Part shown: in pieces, positions 54,488 through 64,000 of the stretch
Layout of the letters: each line of letters starts with the position of its first letter
Numbering within the stretch: position 1 is the first letter of the stretch
Translations under genes and position numbers: made by a program
Notes under the pieces: model-generated
Database searches by the model: none
The model's input: the letters and a program-made list of their open reading frames with translations, nothing else
Told to the model about the DNA's origin: nothing
DNA from: Calliopsis andreniformis
Lineage: Eukaryota > Arthropoda > Insecta > Hymenoptera > Andrenidae
Reading direction: 5' to 3'
DNA: 64,000 nt
Assembly (NCBI RefSeq): GCF_051401765.1
Contig: NW_027480440.1
Span: forward strand, 4,526,001 to 4,590,000

Positions 54488-57400
54488 AATTCTCAATTCT
54501 CAATAGAATATCCTGAATTCTCAGCCTTCAATACTCAATCCTCAATCTTCAATCTTCAAGTCTCCATCCACAAACATCAATTCTCATCACTCAACCCTCA
54601 ACACTCAATCCTCAATCCTCAATCCTCAATCTTCAATCCTCAATCCTCAAACCTCTATCCTCAATCCTCAATCCTCAATCATCAATACTCAATCTTCAAC
54701 ACTCAATCCTCAATCCTCAATCCTCAATCCTCAATCCTCAATCATCAGTCCTCAATCTTCAATACTCAATCCTCAACCCTCAATCCTCAATCCTCAATCC
54801 TCAGTCATGAATACTCAATCTTCAATACTCATCCTCAATCCTCAATCCTCAATCCTCAATCCTCAATCCTCAATCCTGATTCCTCAAACATCAATCCTCA
54901 ACCCTCAGTCCTCATCCTCAATTCTCAATTCTCAAACCTCAATCCTCAATCTTCATTCCTCAAACATCAATCCTCAACCCTCAGTCCTCATCCTCAATTC
55001 TCAATTCTCAAACCTCAATCCTCAATTCTCAATCTTCAATCCTCAATAATCAATCTCCAATCCTAGATCCTCAATCCCCAATCCTCAATCGTTAATCCTC
55101 AATCTTCAATCCTCAAACCACAGTCCTCAATCCTCTATACTCAATCTTCAATCCTCAATCCTCAATTCTCAATCCTCAATACTCAATCCTCAATCCCCGA
55201 TCCCCAATCTTCAATCCTCAATCCTCAACCCTCAATCCTCATTCCTCAATCTTCAATCCTCAATACTCAATCTTCAATTCTCAATCCGCAATCCTCAATC
55301 CTCAATCCTCAATCCTCAATCCTCAAACTTCAATCCTCAACCGTCGGTCCTCGTACTCAATCCTCAACCCTCAACCCTCAATCCTCAATCTTCAATCATC
55401 AATACTCAATCTTCAATCCTGAATTCTCAATCCTCAATCTTCAATCCTCAATCCTCAATATTCAACACACACCCATCTACCATCAATTCTCAATACTCAA
55501 CCATCAATCCGCAATTCTCAATACTCAATAGAATATCCTGAATTCTCATGATTCAATACTCAATCCACAATATTCAATAATCAAATCTCAATCCTCAAAC
55601 ATCAATTCTCAACACGCATTCCTCAACACTCGGTCCTCTCTCTTCAATCCTCCATCGTCTATCCTCTATCCTCAAGTGTCAATACTCAATCCTCAATCCT
55701 CAACCCTCAATCGTCAGGCCTCATACCTCAATGCCGAATCCTCAATCCTGAATGCTCAATCTTCATCCCACAGTCCGCAACAATCGATTGTCAATCCTCA
55801 ATCCTCAATAGAGTATCCTCAATTCACAGTTTTCAATACTCAATCCCCAATCTTCAATCTTCAAATCTCAATCCACAGACATCAATTCTCATCACTCAAC
55901 CCTCAACACTCAGTCCTCAATCTTCAATCCTCAATCCTCAATCCTCAATCTTCAATCCTCCATACTCAACCTTCAATCCTCGATCCTCAATCATCAATCC
56001 TCAATCCTCAATCCTCAGTCATCAATCCTCAATCTTCAATACTCAATCCTCAATCCTCAATCCTGAATCCTCAATCCTCAATCCTCATTCCTCAAACCTC
56101 AATCCTCAACCCTGAGTCCTCATACTCAATTCTCAATCCTCATTCCTCAATCCTCAATCTTCAATCCTCAATAATCAATCTCCTATCCTAGATCCTCAAT
56201 CCCCAATACTCAAACCTCAATCCTCAACCGTCAGTCCTTGTCCTCAATCCTCAACCCTCAATACTCAATCCTCAATCCTCAATCTTCAATCATCAATACT
56301 CAATCTTCAATCCTCAATCCTCAATCCTCAATCCTCAATCCTCAATCCTCAATCCTCAATATTCAATACACAACCCTCAAACATCAATCCTCAATACTCA
56401 ATCATCAATCCTCAATTCTCAATACTCAATGGAATATTCTGAATTCTCAGTTTTCAATACTCAATCCTCAATCTTCAATCATCAAGTCTCCGTCCACAAA
56501 CATCAATTCACATCACTCAACCCTCAACACTCAATTCTCAATCCTCAATCCTCAATCTTGAATCCTCAATCCTCAATCCTCAATCCTCAATCCTCAATCC
56601 TCAATCACCAATCCTCAATCTTCAACACTCAAGCCTCAATCCTCAATCCTCAATCCTCAATCCTCAATCTTCAATCATCAATCCTCAATCTTCAATACTC
56701 AATCCTCAATCCTCAATCCTCAATCTTGAATCCTCAATCCTCAATCCTCAATCGTCAATCCTCAATCCCCAATCCTCAATCTTCAATCCTCAATCCTCAA
56801 TCCTCAATACTCAATCCTCAATCTTCAATCCTCAATACTCAATATTCAATCCTCCATCCTCAATCCTCAATCCTCAATCCTCAATCCTCAATCCTCAGTC
56901 TTCAAACCTCAATCCTCAACCCTCAGCCCTCATCCTCAATCCTCAATCCTCAATCCTCAATCCTAAATCCTCAATCTTCAATCCTCAATCCTCAATCCTC
57001 AATCCTCAATCCTCAATCCTCAATCCTCAATCTTCAGTCCTCAATACTCAATCGTCAATCCTCAATCCTCAATCCTCAGTCCTCAAACCTCAATCCTGAA
57101 TCCTCAATCCTGAATCCTCAATCTTCAATCCTCAATACCGAATACTCAATCTTCAATCCTCAATACCGAATCCTCAATCTTCAATCCTCAATCCTCAATC
57201 CTCAATTCTCAATCCTCAATCCTCAATCCTCAGACTTCAAACATCAATACTTAACCCTCAGTCCTCGTCCTCAATCCACAACCCTCAATCCTCAATCCTC
57301 AATCTTCAATCATTAATATTCAATCTTCAATCCACAATCCTCAATCCTCAATCCTCAATCCTCAACCCTCAATCCTCAACGTCCAATCCTCAATACCCAA

Positions 57401-60166
57401 TCCTCAGACTTCAATCCTCAATCATCAATCCTCAATCCTCAATCCTCAGTCCTCAAACCTCAATCCTGAATCCTCAATCCTGAATCCTCAATCTTCAGCC
57501 CTGAGTCCTCAACAATCAGTTGTCAATCCTCAATCCTCAATAGAACGTCCTCAATTCACAGTTTTCAATACTCAATAGTCAATCTGCAATCTTCAGATCT
57601 CTATACACAAACACCAATTCTCATCACTCAACCCTCAATACTCAGTCCCCAATCCTCAATCTTCAATTGTCAATCCTCAATCCTCAATCCTCAATCTTAA
57701 TCTTCAATCCTCAATACTCAATCTTCAATCCTCAATCCTCAATCCTCAATCCCTAACACTCAATCCTCAATTTTCAATCCTCAATACTCAATCTTCAATC
57801 CTCAATCCTCAATCCTCAATCCTCAATCCTCAACCCTCAATCCTCAATCCTCAATCGTCAATCCTCAACCCTCAGTCCTCATCCTCAATTCTCAATTCTC
57901 AAACCTCAATCCTCAATTCTCAATCTTCAATCCTCAATAATCAATCTCCAATCCTAGATCCTCAATCCCCAATCCTCAATCGTTAATCCTCAATCTTCAA
58001 TCCTCAATCCTCAATCCTCAATCCTCAATCCTCAATCCTCAATCCTCAATATTCAATACACAACCCTCAAACATCAATCCTCAATACTCAATCATCAATC
58101 CTCAATTCTCAATACTCAATGGAATATTCTGAATTCTCAGTTTTCAATACTCAAACCTCAATCCTCAACCCTCAGCCCTCATCCTCCATCCTCAATCCTC
58201 AATCCTCAAACCTCAATCTTCAATCATCAATACTCAATCTTCGATCCTCAATGCTCAACCCTCAATCCTCAATCCTCAATCCTCAGTCATGAATACTTAA
58301 TCTTCAATACTCAGTCCTCAATCCTCAATCCTCAATACTCAATCTTCAATCTTCAATCCTCAACACTCAATACTGAATCCTCAATCCGCAGTCCTCAATC
58401 TTCAATCCTCAATACACAATCTTCAATCCTCAATATTCAACACACAACCCTCAACCTTCAATCCTCAATACTCAACCATCAATCCTCAATTCTCAATGCT
58501 CAATAGAATACCCTGAAATCACAGTTTTCAATACTCAATCCTCACTCTTCAATCTTCAAGTTTCCATCCACAAACATCAATACTCATCACTCAATCCTCA
58601 ACACTCAGTCCTCAATCTTCAATCCTCAATCCTCAATCCTCAATCCTCAATCCTCAGTCATGAATACTCAATCTTCAATACTCAATCCTCAATCCTCAAT
58701 CCTCAATCCTCAATACTCAATCTTCAATCATCAATACTCAATCTTCAATCCTCAGTCTTCAATCCTCAGTCCTCAATCCTCAATCCTCAATATTCAACAC
58801 ACAACCCCCAACCATCAATCCTCAATCCTCAATACTCAATAGAATACCCTGAATTCTCATGACTCAATACTCAATCCACAATATTCAATAATCAAATCTC
58901 AATCCTCAAACATCATTTCTCAACACTCAATCCTCAACACTCAGTCCTCTCTCTTCAATCCTCCATCCTCAATCCTCAATCCTCAAGCGTCAATCCTCAA
59001 TCCTCAATCCTCAGTCCTCAGTCCTCAGTCTTCAATACTCAATCCTCAATCCTAAAATCCTCAATCCTCCATATTCAACACACAACCCTCAACCATCTAT
59101 CCTCAATGCTCAAACATCAATCCTCAATTCTCAATACTCAATAGGATATCCTGAATTCTCAGTTTTCAATACTCAATCCTCAATCTTCAATCTTCAAATC
59201 TCCATCCACAAACATCAATTCTCATCACTCAACCCTCAACACTCAGTCCCCAATCCTCAATCTTCATTCCTCAATCCTCAATCCTCAATCCTCAATCCTC
59301 AATATTCAACACACACCCATCTACCATCAATTCTCAATACTCAACCATCAATCCGCAATTCTCAATACTCAATAGAATATCCTGAATTCTCATGATTCAA
59401 TACTCAATCCACAATATTCAATAATCAAATCTCAATCCTCAAACATCAATTCTCAACACGCATTCCTCAACACTCGGTCCTCTCTCTTCAATCCTCCATC
59501 GTCTATCCTCTATCCTCAAGTGTCAATACTCAATCCTCAATCCTCAACCCTCAATCGTCAGGCCTCATACCTCAATTCCGAATCCTCAATCCTGAATGCT
59601 CAATCTTCATCCCACAGTCCGCAACAATCGATTGTAAATCCTCAATCCTCAATAGAGTATCCTCAATTCACAGTTTTCAATACTCAATCCCCAATCTTCA
59701 ATCTTCAAATCTCAATCCACAGACATCAATTCTCATCACTCAACCCTCAACACTCAGTCCTCAATCTTCAATCCTCAATGCTCAATCCTCAATCTTCAAT
59801 CCTCCATACTCAACCTTCAATCCTCAATCCTCAATCCTCAATTCTCAATCCTCAATCCTCAGTCCTCAGTCCTCAAACCTCAATCCTCAACCCTCAGCCC
59901 TCATCCTCAATCCTCATTTCTCAATCCTAAATCCTCAGTCCTCAGTCCTCAAACCACAATCCTCAACCCTCAGCCCTCATCCTCAATCCTCAATCCTCAA
60001 CCCTCAGTCCTCCGTCCTCAAACCTCAATCCTCAGCCCTCAGACCTCATCCTCGATCCTCAATCCTCAATCCTCAATCCTCAATATTCAATCCTCAATAC
60101 TCAATCTTCAATCCTCAATCCTCAGTCCTCAAACCTCAATTCTGAATCCTGAATACTAAACCTTCA
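54488..60166 (+). repeat. Mosaic segment with copies at +3,844 and +5,850 bp
   Basis: 55443-55985 matches 59287-59829 at +3,844 bp, with landmarks CACACACCCATC and CAGGCCTCATACC and the palindromic unit ACAATCGATTGT. 52310-52780 recurs at 58160-58630 (+5,850 bp). 56570-57460 recurs at 63106-64000 (+6,536 bp). Type F cores are concentrated here (54501, 56427, 58501, 59139). A near-direct repeat of about 70 bp with CTCAAACATCAATCC occurs near 54888 and 54960. No gene is present. Confidence 0.75.
55780..55791. repeat. Perfect 12-bp palindrome ACAATCGATTGT upstream of a type A core
   Basis: The sequence is its own reverse complement and ends 14 bp before the type A core at 55806. A second copy is at 59624-59635 before the core at 59650. 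At other type A cores the same place holds ACAATCAATTGT, ACAATCAGTTGT, ACAATCATTTGT, ACAATCAGTAGT or ACAATCAGATGT. These keep the dyad partly or lose it. Whether anything binds here is unknown. Confidence 0.7.
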
Positions 60167-61799
60167 ATCCTCAATCCTCAGTCCTGAATACTCTACCATC
60201 AATTTTCAATCCTCAATCCCCAATGCTCAATCCTCAATCCTCATTCTTCAATCCTCAATACCCAATCCTCAATCTTCAATCCTCTATCCTCAATGCTCAA
60301 TTCTCAATCCTCAATCCTCAGACCTCAATCTTCAATCTTCAATACTCGATCTTCAACCCTCAATCCTCAATCCTCAGCCATCAATCCTCAATCCTGAATC
60401 CTCAATCTTCAATCCTCAATAATCAATCTCCAATACGAGATCCTCAATCCCCAATCCTCAATCCTTAATCCTCAATCTTGAATTCTCAATCCCCAGTCCT
60501 CAATCTTCAATCCTCGATGCTCAATCCTCAATCCTCGATCCTCAGTCCTCAATCCTCAATCCTCAATCCTCAAACCTCAAACCTCAACCGTCAGTCCTCG
60601 TCCTCAAATCTCAACCCTCAATCCTCCATCCTGAATCTTCAATCATCAATACTCAATCTTCAATCCTCAATCCTCAATCCTCAATCCTCAATCCTCAATC
60701 CTCAATCCTCAATATTCAACGCACAACCCTCAACCATCAATCCTCAATACTCAACCATCAATCCTCAGTTCTCAATACTCAATAGAATATCCTGAATTCT
60801 CATGGTTCAATACTCAATCCGCAATATTCAATAATCAAATCTCAATCCCCAAACATCAATTCTCAATACTCAATCCTCAACACTCAGTTCTCTCTCTTCA
60901 ATCCTCAATCCTCAATCCTCAATCTTCAATCGTCAACACTCAATCTTCAATCCTCAATCCTCAATTCTCAATCCTCAATGCTCAATGCTCAATCCTCAAT
61001 CCCCAATCGTCAATCCTGAATAATCAGTCCTCAATCTTCAGTCCTCAATACCCAATCCTCAGTCTTCGATCCTCAATCCTCAATCCTCAATCCTCAATCC
61101 TCAATCCTCAATCCTCAGTCCTCAAACCTCAATCCTCATCCTCAATTCTCAATTCTCAATCCTCAATCCTGAATCCTCAATCTCAATCCTCAATAATCAA
61201 TCTCCTATCCTAGATCCTCAATCCACAATACTCTATCCTGAATCCTCTATATTCAATCCTCTATCCCCAGTCCACAATCTTCAATCCCCAAAGCTCAATA
61301 ATCAATCCTCAATCCTCAGTCCTCAATCCCCAATCCTCAGACCTCAATCCTCAATCCTCAATACTCAAACCTCAACCCTCAACCGTCAGTCCTCGTCCTC
61401 AATCCTCAACCCCCAATCCTCAATCCTCAATCGTCAATCATCAATACACAATCTTTAATCCTCAATCCTCAATCCTCAATCCTCAATCCTCAATCCTCAA
61501 TCCTCAATCACCAATCCTCAATCTTCAACACTCAAGCCTCAATCCTCAATCCTCAATCCTCAATCCTCAATCTTCAATCATCAATCCTCAATCTTCAATA
61601 CTCAATCCTCAATCCTCAATCCTCAATCTTGAATCCTCAATCCTCAATCCTCAATCGTCAATCCTCAATCCCCAATCCTCAATCCTCAGTCTTCAAACCT
61701 CAATCCTCAACCCTCAGCCCTCATCCTCAATCCTCAATCCTCAATCCTCAATCCTAAATCCTCAATCTTCAATCCTCAATCCTCAATCCTCAATCCTCA
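60167..61799 (+). repeat. 1,633-bp tandem duplication, copy 1
   Basis: Landmarks recur at +1,633 bp: GTCCTGAATACTC at 60181/61814, the type B core at 60780/62413, and CACCAATCC at 61509/63142. The segment 60140-61470 is also the +7,060 copy of 53079-54410, which in turn has a partner at 44366-45697. That makes four copies of this 1.3-kb sequence in the window. The part right of 61685 matches 63429 onward rather than 63318 onward, so about 110 bp present in copy 2 are absent here. Confidence 0.88.
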
Positions 61800-63318
61800 A
61801 TCCTCAATCCTCAGTCCTGAATACTCTACCATCAATTTTCAATCCTCAATCCCCAATGCTCAATCCTCAATCCTCATTCTTCAATCCTCAATACCCAATC
61901 CTCAATCTTCAATCCTCTATCCTCAATGCTCAATTCTCAATCCTCAATCCTCAGACCTCAATCTTCAATCTTCAATACTCGATCTTCAACCCTCAATCCT
62001 CAATCCTCAGCCATCAATCCTCAATCCTGAATCCTCAATCTTCAATCCTCAATAATCAATCTCCAATACGAGATCCTCAATCCCCAATCCTCAATCCTTA
62101 ATCCTCAATCTTGAATTCTCAATCCCCAGTCCTCAATCTTCAATCCTCGATGCTCAATCCTCAATCCTCGATCCTCAGTCCTCAATCCTCAATCCTCAAT
62201 CCTCAAACCTCAAACCTCAACCGTCAGTCCTCGTCCTCAAATCTCAACCCTCAATCCTCCATCCTGAATCTTCAATCATCAATACTCAATCTTCAATCCT
62301 CAATCCTCAATCCTCAATCCTCAATCCTCAATCCTCAATCCTCAATATTCAACGCACAACCCTCAACCATCAATCCTCAATACTCAACCATCAATCCTCA
62401 GTTCTCAATACTCAATAGAATATCCTGAATTCTCATGGTTCAATACTCAATCCGCAATATTCAATAATCAAATCTCAATCCCCAAACATCAATTCTCAAT
62501 ACTCAATCCTCAACACTCAGTTCTCTCTCTTCAATCCTCAATCCTCAATCCTCAATCTTCAATCGTCAACACTCAATCTTCAATCCTCAATCCTCAATTC
62601 TCAATCCTCAATGCTCAATGCTCAATCCTCAATCCCCAATCGTCAATCCTGAATAATCAGTCCTCAATCTTCAGTCCTCAATACCCAATCCTCAGTCTTC
62701 GATCCTCAATCCTCAATCCTCAATCCTCAATCCTCAATCCTCAATCCTCAGTCCTCAAACCTCAATCCTCATCCTCAATTCTCAATTCTCAATCCTCAAT
62801 CCTGAATCCTCAATCTCAATCCTCAATAATCAATCTCCTATCCTAGATCCTCAATCCACAATACTCTATCCTGAATCCTCTATATTCAATCCTCTATCCC
62901 CAGTCCACAATCTTCAATCCCCAAAGCTCAATAATCAATCCTCAATCCTCAGTCCTCAATCCCCAATCCTCAGACCTCAATCCTCAATCCTCAATACTCA
63001 AACCTCAACCCTCAACCGTCAGTCCTCGTCCTCAATCCTCAACCCCCAATCCTCAATCCTCAATCGTCAATCATCAATACACAATCTTCAATCCTCAATC
63101 CTCAATCCTCAATCCTCAATCCTCAATCCTCAATCCTCAATCACCAATCCTCAATCTTCAACACTCAAGCCTCAATCCTCAATCCTCAATCCTCAATCCT
63201 CAATCTTCAATCATCAATCCTCAATCTTCAATACTCAATCCTCAATCCTCAATCCTCAATCTTGAATCCTCAATCCTCAATCCTCAATCGTCAATCCTCA
63301 ATCCCCAATCCTCAATCT
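61800..63318 (+). repeat. 1,633-bp tandem duplication, copy 2
   Basis: This is nearly identical to copy 1. One clear difference is CAATCTTTAATCC near 61450 against CAATCTTCAATCC near 63083. Both share CAATACGAGATCC, a variant of module D not seen in the 53-kb copy (CAATACTAGATCC), so the pair formed after the split from 53 kb. Confidence 0.88.
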
Positions 63319-64000
63319 TCAATCCTCAATCCTCAATCCTCAATACTCAATCCTCAATCTTCAATCCTCAATACTCAATATTCAATCCTCCATCCTCAAT
63401 CCTCAATCCTCAATCCTCAATCCTCAATCCTCAGTCTTCAAACCTCAATCCTCAACCCTCAGCCCTCATCCTCAATCCTCAATCCTCAATCCTCAATCCT
63501 AAATCCTCAATCTTCAATCCTCAATCCTCAATCCTCAATCCTCAATCCTCAATCCTCAATCCTCAATCTTCAGTCCTCAATACTCAATCGTCAATCCTCA
63601 ATCCTCAATCCTCAGTCCTCAAACCTCAATCCTGAATCCTCAATCCTGAATCCTCAATCTTCAATCCTCAATACCGAATACTCAATCTTCAATCCTCAAT
63701 ACCGAATCCTCAATCTTCAATCCTCAATCCTCAATCCTCAATTCTCAATCCTCAATCCTCAATCCTCAGACTTCAAACATCAATACTTAACCCTCAGTCC
63801 TCGTCCTCAATCCACAACCCTCAATCCTCAATCCTCAATCTTCAATCATTAATATTCAATCTTCAATCCACAATCCTCAATCCTCAATCCTCAATCCTCA
63901 ACCCTCAATCCTCAACGTCCAATCCTCAATACCCAATCCTCAGACTTCAATCCTCAATCATCAATCCTCAATCCTCAATCCTCAGTCCTCAAACCTCAAT
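63106..64000 (+). repeat. Copy of 56.6-57.5 kb, cut by the window edge
   Basis: The match is at +6,536 bp, including the two GAATACTC/GAATCCTC units after CAATACC, the CAGACTTCAAACATC form of module C at 63768 and the landmark CAACGTCCAATCC near 63913. It overlaps the end of the 1,633-bp copy, and the array continues beyond the last base. Confidence 0.82.

Larger units (their letters stand above)
1..64000 (+). repeat. Heptanucleotide satellite array (CAATCCT)n filling the window
   Basis: The window is built from 7-bp units with consensus CAATCCT on the + strand (GGATTGA on the - strand), and neither edge of the array is inside the window. Frequent variant units are CAATCTT, CAATACT, CAACCCT, CAGTCCT, CAAACCT, CAATTCT, GAATCCT, CATTCTT, CAATCAT and CAATCCC. 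Change is concentrated in the last three bases while CAAT is mostly kept. The pure unit has three C and no G, so the + strand is strongly G-poor over all 64 kb. Pure runs that I measured reach seven or eight units. Units that are not 7 bp long are rare and mostly 6 bp (CGTCCT, CATCCT). Because 7 is not a multiple of 3, all three + frames read the same peptide heptad SSILNPQ, and each - frame meets TGA every 21 bp. I see no protein gene, tRNA, rRNA or mobile element. The host cannot be named from this. Confidence 0.97.

Noticed and set aside
1..64000. CRISPR array
   Set aside because: No fixed-length direct repeat alternates with unique spacers; the period is 7 bp throughout and the cores are themselves heptad repeats.
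1..64000. Telomere
   Set aside because: GGATTGA is G-rich on one strand like telomeric DNA, but it matches no telomere repeat I know. The diverged modules and kilobase duplications are more satellite-like. No chromosome end is seen.
1..64000. Shine-Dalgarno-like GAGG/GGA on the - strand every 7 nt
   Set aside because: It is part of the repeat unit, and TGA closes each - frame about every seven codons, so no gene can follow.
1..64000. tRNA, rRNA, riboswitch or promoter elements
   Set aside because: The + strand lacks the G needed for stable stems on either strand's folds, and no TTGACA/TATAAT-type pair stands out from the repeat background.

Overview
The whole 64 kb window is one uninterrupted tandem array of a heptanucleotide. 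On the + strand the unit is CAATCCT (equivalently TCAATCC) and on the - strand it is GGATTGA. I found no unique-sequence island, gene, RNA gene, insertion sequence, CRISPR array or recognisable regulatory site. Long open frames on the + strand exist only because the pure unit has no stop codon in that direction. They translate to the heptapeptide SSILNPQ in all three + frames and should not be read as genes. The sequence gives no taxonomic anchor. It could be satellite heterochromatin of a eukaryote or an extreme repeat block of a prokaryote or a replicon. I have only a vague memory of NPQ-type heptad translations among predicted proteins of uncultured bacteria, and that is not evidence.

The array is not featureless. 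Units drift by point substitution in reproducible orders, so the array carries recognisable modules. The main one is a 16-heptad (112 bp) core that starts CAATAGA, usually followed by ATATCCT, and usually ends CAGTCC plus one base. It occurs about 95 times in four sister types, called A, B, E and F here. Other recurrent modules are a CAGACCT-led module with a 6-bp unit (C), a module with CTAG (D), and the CCGTCAGTCCTCGTCCT motif (G).

Above this lies a higher-order layer of direct segmental duplications. From left to right: 1-8.3 kb is an older mosaic with short, diverged internal copies. 8.3-13 kb holds a 1,153-bp tandem duplication, then a block copied at +1,520 bp with 217 bp (exactly 31 heptads) removed. 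13.4-15.3 kb re-uses material from 5.8-7 kb. 15.4-27.1 kb is a mosaic with copies at +6,363, +8,642 and about +3,137. 27.1-31.8 kb is rich in module D. 31.8-54.5 kb is dominated by a 4.85-kb segment in three copies and an 8.7-kb segment in two tandem copies. 54.5-64 kb ends with a 1,633-bp tandem duplication and a copy of 56.6-57.5 kb that runs off the window edge.

Every copy I recognised has the same orientation. Nested copies share diagnostic substitutions, which lets the order of two events be read. Copies differ by whole heptads in pure runs. This pattern fits unequal exchange or replication slippage acting on a long satellite. All offsets were obtained by reading matching landmarks by eye, and block edges are good to about 10-30 bp.
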